A DNA stretch of 64,000 bases, taken from positions 13,030 to 77,029 of the forward strand of contig CAKUOV010000006.1 of the NCBI GenBank assembly GCA_934670115.1, given 5' to 3'. Position 1 is the first letter of the stretch, and every line of letters begins with the position of its first letter. Shown here one piece after another: positions 52,738 through 59,976 of the stretch. The position numbers and the translations under genes are program-made. The notes beneath the pieces were generated by a model. It was given only the letters and a program-made list of their open reading frames with translations, was not told where the DNA came from and did not search any database. The stretch comes from an uncultured Eggerthellaceae bacterium (GTDB lineage Bacteria; Actinomycetota; Coriobacteriia; Coriobacteriales; Eggerthellaceae).

Positions 52738-53207
52738 ATCGGGACCGCGTGGATGTGTTGCTTGCAGGTGGTCAAGCGTGCAGATGCGGTAGCGGAGACG
52801 ATTTTACGAGTTTGTCTTCTCCGTTTGTTTCTGAAGCTATCCCTCGTGCAAACTTTTGCTTCCATAGCCTTTGTCGTCATGATAAAAACAGGGTACTTTT
52901 CTGTGGGTTTGCTGCAGCTAACTTTCTTGCGACCTGGGAAAACGATGAAAAATAATGCTAGAGAAGGCAAAAATCCACAGAAAAGTGGGTCGTTTTTATC
53001 ATTGGTTCGGTTGAGGGTGTGGTCGTGCGACGCAATACGTTCAGCGCACCGTTGCGAGAAGAAATAAGCTCTAGGTTAGCTATCCAGCACGCCTAGGGCT
53101 TATCAAATCGCATTATACATCAGGTTTGCTCAATGAAAGGCGCGTCGGTCCCCGAAACCGCTTCTCGCGGCTTGGCTCCTCGTGTGAGAGGGCTGCGCCG
53201 TGCGCCA
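52738..53207. other. Gene-poor stretch with a terminator of hicAB
   Basis: No convincing gene. ATAAGCTCTAGG (53064-53075) pairs with CCTAGGGCTTAT (53092-53103), one G-T pair; on the minus strand it is followed by TTCTTCTC, so it should terminate the hicAB transcript. Confidence 0.55.
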
Positions 53208-53651
53208 TCACGCCATGACGGCCTTGCGCGGTCTTCCCGCTTTCGGCCGTTCGGCGAGGCGTGCCTCAATGCTGTCCTCGGTGACCCATACGGTGCCCCG
53301 CTCGCGGAACGATTCCAGCTGACCAGCCGAAATCATCTGCGACACACGTCCGCGCGTCACACCAAGCATCTCTGCGGCTTGTGCAGCTCTCACTTTGCGC
53401 ACGGTATCTTTTCCAGCGCTTACAGCCACAATAACAGTCTTGCCACCATTCTTTGGCTCGTTGCCAAACGACGGCTCAGGAAGCGGCTTATCGTGCATGG
53501 TTCGTTCTTCACATTCGCACTGCAGCCAGCTAGCCGCCATTTCGCATGCCTCGGCGAACGAATTACCCTGCGTGCCACCATCAAAATCGTAGGGAAGGGC
53601 AAGGAACAGGCCTTCGTCCTCGAAAATCTCAAATTCGTATACTCTTAGCAT
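53208..53651 (-). CDS. hicB: HicB-type antitoxin with helix-turn-helix
   Basis: A 147-residue protein. The N-terminal half is the HicB partial RNase-H-like fold (YEFEIFEDEGLFLALPYDFDGGTQGNSFAEA). The C-terminal half is a helix-turn-helix of the excisionase/MerR-like type (VRAAQAAEMLGVTRGRVSQMISAGQLESFRE). AGGAGACGAAA precedes the ATG. It lies 32 bases after hicA and should neutralise the toxin and repress the operon. Confidence 0.85.
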   Translation of the reverse strand: MLRVYEFEIFEDEGLFLALPYDFDGGTQGNSFAEACEMAASWLQCECEERTMHDKPLPEPSFGNEPKNGGKTVIVAVSAGKDTVRKVRAAQAAEMLGVTRGRVSQMISAGQLESFRERGTVWVTEDSIEARLAERPKAGRPRKAVMA

Positions 53652-53683
53652 TTTCGTCTCCTGCTTGGGAAGGTGGTTCTGGA

Positions 53684-53860
53684 TTACTTCAGCCCAGCTT
53701 GTTTCTTCATCTCTTCGAACAGCCTATCGCTTATTTCCTGATGTCGTCCGATAATTGTCCACCTGCCATCTGGGTGTTTATAGCGATCGTGATTCGTTCC
53801 GCCTTGATTTATGAATCCGTGGGAGGTGAAGAACTTCACCACGTCCTTCCTTTTTACCAT
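53684..53860 (-). CDS. hicA: HicA-type mRNA interferase toxin
   Basis: A 58-residue protein beginning MVKRKDVVKFFTSHGF. It has the HicA core: a basic N-terminus, then GGTNHDRYKHPDGRWTIIGRH, where the His after Asn is the expected catalytic residue, and a final KKQAGLK. AAAGGAAAGAGGG precedes ATG 53860. In relatives it cuts mRNA in ribosomes. It has a strong own promoter and is transcribed first, before the antitoxin. Confidence 0.82.
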   Translation of the reverse strand: MVKRKDVVKFFTSHGFINQGGTNHDRYKHPDGRWTIIGRHQEISDRLFEEMKKQAGLK

Positions 53861-53882
53861 CCCTCTTTCCTTTCGCGATTTA

Positions 53883-53911
53883 ATTATAAACAGATGTTTA
53901 ATGTGTGTAAA
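53883..53911 (-). promoter_or_regulatory. hicAB promoter with operator-like repeat
   Basis: On the minus strand TTTACA (53911-53906) and TATAAT (53888-53883) are exactly 17 bases apart. The spacer contains AAACA-TC-TGTTT, an inverted repeat well placed for HicB repression. Confidence 0.8.
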
Positions 53912-54151
53912 TAAAATATAAACAACTTTTTAGATATCCGAGCATGATCGGCAGAGATGATGAATTTGTAGGCTTTTCGACATTATGGCATATTCCACAT
54001 TTTAGGGTGTACGAAGCTTGGTGCTTCTGGTGGTGCACAAAAGGTACGATGTCCCCAGGATTTATCCGTTTTTAAGCGGTTTTAGGGCGTTTTTCGCAGG
54101 CTCGGGAATCTCAGAATTTCAAGTTTTCGAGCGTCTGAGCTGGGATTTTGC

Positions 54152-54310
54152 TGGCGCGCCCAGCAGGACTCCGGCTTCGCCTTCGGCGAAGACCGACCCC
54201 TCCCTCGCAAGCTCGGTCGGGCGAAACGCTAAGAACGTGCCACTGGCACGTTCTTGCCCTGCGGGCCGCGTTTCCACCTCATCGGTTCGAGTCCTGCGGC
54301 CGCTTACGAA
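54152..54310. repeat. Duplicated tRNA-Arg 3' end and structured remnant (possible attachment site scar)
   Basis: The 21 bases at 54152-54172 are identical to 54346-54366, the 3' end of tRNA-Arg with the CCA. A 14-base tRNA T-loop fragment, GGTTCGAGTCCTGC, occurs inverted at about 54285-54298. Between them are strong palindromes, CTTCGCC/GGCGAAG at about 54176-54191, and AAGAACGTGCC/GGCACGTTCTT at 54232-54256. This is the pattern left by site-specific integration and loss at a tRNA gene. Confidence 0.6.
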
Positions 54311-54345
54311 TTGGGGGCTGCCATCCCGCGGATGCCAGCCCCCAA
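54311..54345 (-). terminator. Stem-loop terminator of tRNA-Arg
   Basis: 54311-54326 pairs with 54330-54345 with one mismatch, arms TTGGGGGCTG and CAGCCCCCAA. It follows the tRNA-Arg 3' end directly on the minus strand. Confidence 0.7.
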
Positions 54346-54346
54346 C

Positions 54347-54422
54347 TGGCGCGCCCAGCAGGACTCGAACCTGCAACCGACGGATTAGAAGTCCGTTGCT
54401 CTATCCATTGAGCCATGGGCGC
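54347..54422 (-). tRNA. tRNA-Arg (anticodon TCT)
   Basis: A 76-base gene with CCA encoded. On the minus strand GCGCCCA pairs with TGGGCGC. The anticodon loop ACTTCTAAT gives TCT. The T-arm is GCAGGTTCGAGTCCTGC. Its 3' end is duplicated 194 bases away. Confidence 0.93.
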
Positions 54423-54538
54423 GCGTCATATGATCGTTTTGCGTGGCTCGCGCTTCAAAGCAGCGGGCAAGCTTCGGTAACAACACATGGTGGAGCAGTT
54501 GCCCCAGTCGTGCTCTGAAATAGCCACAATGCTCATCT

Positions 54539-54637
54539 ACGACATCCAGTTACGCAGCCGCTCGCTCGATCACGACATCCAGTTACGCAGCCTCTCACTC
54601 GGCCGCAACGCTCAGCTTCGCAACCGTACACCGCATA
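54539..54637. repeat. 33-base tandem repeat, three units
   Basis: Units start at 54539, 54572 and 54605. The first two share ACGACATCCAGTTACGCAGC exactly; the third is degenerate. On the plus strand the period is eleven codons and reads D-I-Q-L-R-S-x-S-L, within an open frame 54487-54681 that has no clear ribosome binding site. Probably non-coding sequence upstream of argF. Confidence 0.6.
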
Positions 54638-54649
54638 GTAGTGTGCACC

Positions 54650-54679
54650 TTGCGCTTCACACAAAAACACACGTATTAT
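54650..54679 (+). promoter_or_regulatory. argF promoter
   Basis: TTGCGC (54650-54655) and TATTAT (54674-54679) are 18 bases apart. The transcript leader to the argF ATG would be about 125 bases. Confidence 0.55.
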
Positions 54680-54812
54680 AGCCCAAAAGAGCGGTAAAAT
54701 GACTATTTCTGAAAACAATATGTGTGAGCAGGTGAGCGGCGGTATTTTCGCGCGTGCTAACAAGCGCCGCCGCTACTCCAGTGCGCAGCATCGATAGAAA
54801 AGAGGATTCATT

Positions 54813-55808
54813 ATGGAAATCAACTTGAGCGGACGTAATTTTTTGAAGCTTTTGGATTTCACACCAGAGGAAATTCGCTATCTTATCGACTTATCTGCCC
54901 AGCTCAAAGCAAAGAAAAAGGCGGGGGAAGCGCATCGTTATCTTGAAGGCAAGAACATTGTCTTGCTGTTCGAGAAAACCTCCACGCGTACGCGCTGCTC
55001 GTTTGAGGTTGCCGGTCACGACTTGGGCATGGGCGTGACGTATCTTGATCCGAAAAGCTCGCAAATGGGCAAAAAGGAATCCATTGAAGACACTGCGCGC
55101 GTGCTTGGCCGCATGTTCGACGGCATTGAGTATCGCGGTTACGGACAAGATATCGTGGAAGAGCTGGCCGAAAAGTCGGGTGTGGTGGTTTGGAACGGTC
55201 TGACCACGGAATTCCATCCCACGCAGATGATTGCCGACATGCTCACGCTGACCGAAAAATTCCCCGAAGGCATCCAGGGCAAGAAGCTGGTGTTCATGGG
55301 CGATGCTCAGAACAATGTGGCAAACTCCCTGATGGTGGTCTGCGCGAAGCTGGGCTTGCATTTCGTGGCATGTGGCCCGAAAGAGCAGATGCCCACCGCC
55401 GACTTGGTGGAAACATGCTGCGCTATTGCCGCGGAAACGGGCGGCTCCGTTACGCTGACCGAAAGCGTGGAAGAAGGCTGCAAAGACGCCGACGTCATTT
55501 ATACCGACATTTGGGTATCCATGGGCGAGCCCGCTGAAATCTGGGGCGATCGCATTCGCTTGCTTTCGCCGTATCAGGTAAATGCCCAGGTCATGTCATA
55601 TGCGAAACCCTCGGCAATCTTCATGCACTGCCTGCCTTCGTATCATGACACGAACACTGCGGTGGGCGCCGATGTTGCAGCCCAGTTCGGCTTGACCGAG
55701 CTGGAAGTAACCGATGAGGTGTTCGAAGGCCCGCAATCGGTGGTTTTCGACGAGGCGGAAAACCGCATGCACTCCATCAAGGCTATCATGTACGCAACCC
55801 TCAAGTAA
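54813..55808 (+). CDS. argF: Ornithine carbamoyltransferase
   Basis: A 331-residue OTC. The carbamoyl-phosphate loop STRTR is in KTSTRTRCSFEVAGHDLG. WNGLTTEFHPTQMIADMLTL is the HPxQ segment, VYTDIWVSMGEP the ornithine-binding SMG loop, and HCLPSYHD the catalytic cysteine motif. It makes citrulline or runs in reverse in the arginine deiminase pathway; no other arg pathway gene is here. AAAAGAGGA precedes the ATG. argS follows after 105 bases. Confidence 0.95.
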   Translation: MEINLSGRNFLKLLDFTPEEIRYLIDLSAQLKAKKKAGEAHRYLEGKNIVLLFEKTSTRTRCSFEVAGHDLGMGVTYLDPKSSQMGKKESIEDTARVLGRMFDGIEYRGYGQDIVEELAEKSGVVVWNGLTTEFHPTQMIADMLTLTEKFPEGIQGKKLVFMGDAQNNVANSLMVVCAKLGLHFVACGPKEQMPTADLVETCCAIAAETGGSVTLTESVEEGCKDADVIYTDIWVSMGEPAEIWGDRIRLLSPYQVNAQVMSYAKPSAIFMHCLPSYHDTNTAVGADVAAQFGLTELEVTDEVFEGPQSVVFDEAENRMHSIKAIMYATLK

Positions 55809-55913
55809 TACACTTGCGCGTCAGCTGCAAAAGAGCTGCCCGCAAGAGAGATAACGAAAACGCCGGAAAGCGGCGAACGACGATCGAAAGAAACGAAACA
55901 AGGAAGAATAACC

Positions 55914-57641
55914 ATGCAGATTCGCGAACAACTCGAACAGGTAGTAGACGCGGCCATTTCGGCTGCCATGTCCGATGGCTCTCTGGCGCTGGAGCAGGCT
56001 CCCGCCGCCGCGCTGGAGCGTCCGCGCGATGCGGCCAATGGCGACTGGGCTTCTACCGTTGCCATGCGCAGCGCGAAGCTGGCGCACTCGAATCCGCGCG
56101 CCATCGCTCAGACTATCATCGACCATCTGCCGCAAAATGAGCTTATCGCTTCTGCTGAAATTGCAGGTCCCGGCTTCATCAACTTCCGCCTGACGGAAAG
56201 CGCGCTGCAAAGCGTTGTTGCCGCCGTGCGCGAAGAGCGCATGAATTACGGTCGCGGCGAGCAGCCCGAAGGCACTCCGCACATCAACTTGGAGTACGTT
56301 TCCGCGAATCCTACCGGCCCCATGCATGTGGGTCACGGCCGCTGGGCGGCGCTGGGCGATGCCACGGCGCGCGTTTTGCGTCATGCTGGCTACGACGTGT
56401 ACGAAGAGTTCTACGTAAACGACCATGGCGTTCAGATGGACGTCTTCGGCAACTCCATTGTGGTGCGCTACCAGCAGGCGCTGGGTCAAGATGTCGAAAT
56501 GCCCGAAAAATGCTATGGCGGCGGCTACGTGATGGATATCGCGCAGGAGATCATTGCGGCCGACGGAGACAAGTGGCTTTCCGCCGATCCCGCCGAGCGT
56601 CACGAGCATTTCCGCGAGTACGGTTACAAGCGCATGTTGGAAATTGTGCGCGAAACGCTGGAAGGATTCGGCACCCACTTCAACATGCTCTTCAGCGAGC
56701 GCAGCTTATACGTGCCCGGCGAAGACGGTAAAACCCCTGTTGAGCGCGCTCAAGACGCTTTCCGTGCCCAGGGTTACCTGTACGAGAAAGATGGCGCGCT
56801 GTGGTTCCGCTCCACCGATTTCGGCGACGACAAAGACCGCGTGCTCATCAAGGAAAACGGCGAAATGACGTATTTCATGAGCGACTGCGCGTACCATTAC
56901 AACAAGATTCAGCGTGGTTTGGGTAAGCTCATCGACATCTGGGGTGCCGATCACCATGGCTATGTGAAGCGTTGCGAAGCGATGCTTGAAGCTTGGGGCT
57001 ACAAGGGTGCGCTGGAAGTCATGTTGGGCCAGCTGGTGAACTTGCTGCGCGACGGCGAGCCGGTGCGCATGTCCAAGCGAACGGGTGAAATGGTATCGTT
57101 CCAGGAGCTTATCGACGAGGTGGGCGTGGATGCAACGCGCTATCTCATGCTCTCGCGTTCTTCCGATCAGCCCATCGACTTCGATATCGAAGTCGCTAAG
57201 AAGCAGGACTCCTCGAACCCGGTGTATTACGTGCAGTACGCGCACGCGCGCATTTGTTCCATCTTGCGTAAAGCCGCAGGTGAGGACGCTGCCGCAAAGG
57301 CGCTTGCCGGGGAAATGACCACCGATGACCTGGCTTCGCAAGTTGTGCCCGCTAACGTTGATTTGTCGGTGCTTACTGATGAATCCGAGTTGGCGCTTAT
57401 GCGCAAGATGGACGATTTCGGTGAGCTGGTGGCGCTTGCTGCACGTGACCGCGCTCCGTTCCGCTTGACCCACTACGCGCAGGAGCTGGCTGCAACGTTC
57501 CATCAGTTCTATACGAACTGCCATGTTCTTGGCGTTGATCAGCCTGTTCAGGAAGCACGTCTTGCTTTGTGCGATGCCACGCGCACGGTGTTGGCGCTGG
57601 CGTTGAGCCTTCTGGGCGTGTCTGCTCCCCAGCAGATGTAG
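55914..57641 (+). CDS. argS: Arginyl-tRNA synthetase
   Basis: A 575-residue class I synthetase. It has the ArgRS N-terminal tRNA D-loop domain, NPTGPMHVGHGRWAALGD (HIGH motif HVGH), the helix containing DHGVQMDVFG, and VRMSKRTGEMVSF (KMSKS-like). The C-terminal helical anticodon-binding domain ends the protein. AAGGAAG lies before the ATG. A terminator and an unusual hairpin repeat follow. Confidence 0.96.
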   Translation: MQIREQLEQVVDAAISAAMSDGSLALEQAPAAALERPRDAANGDWASTVAMRSAKLAHSNPRAIAQTIIDHLPQNELIASAEIAGPGFINFRLTESALQSVVAAVREERMNYGRGEQPEGTPHINLEYVSANPTGPMHVGHGRWAALGDATARVLRHAGYDVYEEFYVNDHGVQMDVFGNSIVVRYQQALGQDVEMPEKCYGGGYVMDIAQEIIAADGDKWLSADPAERHEHFREYGYKRMLEIVRETLEGFGTHFNMLFSERSLYVPGEDGKTPVERAQDAFRAQGYLYEKDGALWFRSTDFGDDKDRVLIKENGEMTYFMSDCAYHYNKIQRGLGKLIDIWGADHHGYVKRCEAMLEAWGYKGALEVMLGQLVNLLRDGEPVRMSKRTGEMVSFQELIDEVGVDATRYLMLSRSSDQPIDFDIEVAKKQDSSNPVYYVQYAHARICSILRKAAGEDAAAKALAGEMTTDDLASQVVPANVDLSVLTDESELALMRKMDDFGELVALAARDRAPFRLTHYAQELAATFHQFYTNCHVLGVDQPVQEARLALCDATRTVLALALSLLGVSAPQQM

Positions 57642-57737
57642 GACAGGCGGCTCTTGATGCGACTCCCGAATTCGGGTTTTCCTGTTGCGTTGAGGAGCAG
57701 CATGCTGTTTGCGGAGCTTAAATCGAAGCGTTGATTC

Positions 57738-57772
57738 AGAACCGGGGCACTCTTGCTGTCCCGGTTCTTTTT
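57738..57772 (+). terminator. Rho-independent terminator of argS
   Basis: AGAACCGGG (57738-57746) pairs with CCCGGTTCT (57760-57768), followed by TTTT. Another stem GCGCCCAT/ATGGGCGC (57776-57803) follows directly. Confidence 0.85.
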
Positions 57773-57816
57773 AATGCGCCCATTTTGCTGTTGCGATGGG
57801 CGCTCTCGGATTGAAT

Positions 57817-57849
57817 TTGTTGACAAAAGGTGGGGTAATTTGTCAACAA
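57817..57849. repeat. 33-bp hairpin repeat, copy 2 (inverted)
   Basis: TTGTTGACAAA (57817-57827), loop AGGTGGGGTAA, TTTGTCAACAA (57839-57849). It is the exact reverse complement of 35337-35369, loop included. It again lies between convergent genes, just before the stop codon of the YidC-TagF gene. Confidence 0.85.
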
Positions 57850-57876
57850 TTCGGCTTGGTGCAGATGGCGAAGGCC

Positions 57877-59913
57877 TCAGTTCGCTATCTGCCGCTTTCC
57901 GTTCGCTTCGCGTGCTTCTTGCTTTTCCAGAACAGCAGAAAGCAGGTATTCGCCGGCGATTTCGCCTCCGTGGCCCAAATTGAAGATGAAGCCATCGCGG
58001 ATATCCTTGATGCGCTCGCTCCAATCGGCGGGGTGGGCAATCATGGAATCCACCGTCTGCGCTAAGCCATCGAGCGCATCGGGCGCAAACGAAACGCCAA
58101 TCTTGTTGCGTAACGTGATATCGGTAGGCTCCATATTCCAATCACGCCATGTGGTGTTGCGCTCTTTCATGGGCGTATCGATGAAAATGCAGGGCTTGAG
58201 CGTGCTGAATGAAAACTCGCAGCTAATAGACGACCAATCCGTGATCAGCACGTCAGACGTGTAGATGCTCTCGTTCGAGGAAAAATCGCCCTCGAAGTGG
58301 AGCAGCTCATCGCTTGTGCCCTCCCAGCGTTTCTGTAGCGCCTCCCAGCGCGGCCCAAACCGCTTGATATATTCGGGGTGGGGGCGTACGATAACGCGTC
58401 TATCTTGAGCTACAAGTTGTTCAAACATGTCGTTTATGCAAAGGTCAAGTAAGTTATCCTCTTGCCACGATGGCGCAATCAGAATAGTGGAAATGCGGGA
58501 AGGAGAAGGCTCCGCGCCGTCATTTTGCCTCCTGCCGCTGCTTTCCGAGTTGTCGTTTCGCGCATCGTTGCACCTTTGTCTGTTGCAGCCGCTCTGCCCA
58601 GTGCCGTCTTCGCTATTGCGCGCCAGCAGCTTCTGGTAGCTCTCAATTTCGCGATCCAAAAGGTCGTACCCGCATTCTACCAGGCGCTTTGGCGGTAAGT
58701 CTGCCATCTGCTCGCGGCGACGCACTTCCGCAACTTGATGTGGCCCCACGCACAGTAACGTGTTGTAGCTGTCGTAAGCGGCCGCCAGTGGCGTAAGATG
58801 CGTGGACAACATATGGTGGAAGAAAAACACGTACTCAATGTCCTGACGCACATACGAGCGCTTCAGGTAGAACGAATCCAGATCTTCAAGCGTTGTTGCC
58901 ACCACATCGGCGTCCATCTTCATAAAAAGCGTGATGGCGCGCTTAGGGCCAATGTAGTAGGGAAGAAGGCGCGGCTGCGTTTGCGCAAGCGAAAACACCT
59001 GGTCATTTGGGTCGTTTGTCACGTAATGGATAGGGCACGTGCTGTGTTCCAGCAGGTATTCGATTGCTCCTTGGAAATACTTGTAGAAACCGCTTCCTTC
59101 GGAATAAAACACCAGATGTTTGCCATCGATGTTCATGAACCGTTTGTAATCGGCTTTTTCGCGTGCAGCTTGTGGATCCTTTTTCCACCAGGAGCGTTGC
59201 GGACCGCCCAAGTTTTCCAGCTGTTCAAGTTCGATTCTGCTTTGCGCTAAGTCATCGTAGTCGATGTGCTTGCATGGCTTGATAATTACATTGCAGAGTG
59301 CTTGCACAGCAATGGAGGTTACGTTCGAGCAAATCCAGTAAAAGCACATGCCTGCAGCTACGAATATGCCTAGGAACAGGGATAACGCAATAGAAAGCCC
59401 GTTTGTCATGTTCTTTTCCGCGCGCGACTGCTCGCGTTGCAAGGGGTTGATGCGATTTTGCGCAAAGCCCATGATTACGGCGGATGCTCCCGCCAAAAGC
59501 GGCATAATCCACGATAGTTCACCGTCAATAGTGGGCTGGGCGCCTAAGAATTCCGTGCCGGGAAAACCGTTATCGGTAATGTAGTGCACCACATCTACCA
59601 GGCCAAACAGGATTAAGATTTGCACTGCCAGGGGAACAAGCGACAGCAGCGGATGGTAATGCATCTGTTTGTGCAGCTTTGTTTGCGCCTCACCAATGGC
59701 TTCCGCATCGCCGAAATGCTTGACTTTAATGCGGTTAAGCTCCGGCATGAGCTGCACCATGACAATGCTGTTTTTTTGGCACCAAAGCGACAGTGGCAGC
59801 AAGATGATTTTTACGAGCACCGTGAACAACGCAATGGCAAGCCACCAGTTTTGCGTTAGGGCATAGCATGGCTGCATGAGAAGCATGAGTGCGTTTGTTA
59901 TGGCTTCCATCAT
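57877..59913 (-). CDS. YidC/Oxa1-like insertase fused to CDP-glycerol glycerophosphotransferase (TagF-like)
   Basis: A 678-residue two-domain protein. Residues 1 to about 230 form a YidC-like insertase with several membrane helices (LAIALFTVLVKIILLPLSL, then KLHKQMHYHPLLSLVPLAVQ, then GAQPTIDGELSWIMPLLAG). Residues about 270-670 form a cytoplasmic TagF-like transferase (HLVFYSEGSGFYKYFQGAIE, FFHHMLSTHLTPLAAAYDSY, and DVLITDWSSISCEFSF at the nucleotide site). AAAGG stands about eleven bases before ATG 59913. The fusion couples membrane insertion to teichoic-acid-type polymer synthesis, or uses the YidC part only as an anchor. It is the last gene of an envelope operon. Confidence 0.87.
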   Translation of the reverse strand: MMEAITNALMLLMQPCYALTQNWWLAIALFTVLVKIILLPLSLWCQKNSIVMVQLMPELNRIKVKHFGDAEAIGEAQTKLHKQMHYHPLLSLVPLAVQILILFGLVDVVHYITDNGFPGTEFLGAQPTIDGELSWIMPLLAGASAVIMGFAQNRINPLQREQSRAEKNMTNGLSIALSLFLGIFVAAGMCFYWICSNVTSIAVQALCNVIIKPCKHIDYDDLAQSRIELEQLENLGGPQRSWWKKDPQAAREKADYKRFMNIDGKHLVFYSEGSGFYKYFQGAIEYLLEHSTCPIHYVTNDPNDQVFSLAQTQPRLLPYYIGPKRAITLFMKMDADVVATTLEDLDSFYLKRSYVRQDIEYVFFFHHMLSTHLTPLAAAYDSYNTLLCVGPHQVAEVRRREQMADLPPKRLVECGYDLLDREIESYQKLLARNSEDGTGQSGCNRQRCNDARNDNSESSGRRQNDGAEPSPSRISTILIAPSWQEDNLLDLCINDMFEQLVAQDRRVIVRPHPEYIKRFGPRWEALQKRWEGTSDELLHFEGDFSSNESIYTSDVLITDWSSISCEFSFSTLKPCIFIDTPMKERNTTWRDWNMEPTDITLRNKIGVSFAPDALDGLAQTVDSMIAHPADWSERIKDIRDGFIFNLGHGGEIAGEYLLSAVLEKQEAREANGKRQIAN

Positions 59914-59976
59914 GGGCAGTGCGATCCTTTCAAAAGAGCAGGTCAATCAGCAGTTGCGTCTAGTCGCGTTGTCGTT

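Noticed and set aside
52753..53067. 104-residue plus-strand open frame
   Set aside because: No Shine-Dalgarno site and unusual composition; it runs to the edge of the terminator hairpin. Left as unassigned sequence.
54280..54310. A complete second tRNA gene on the plus strand
   Set aside because: Only the T-loop and acceptor-like end are recognisable; the T-stem and the other arms do not pair, so it is a fragment.
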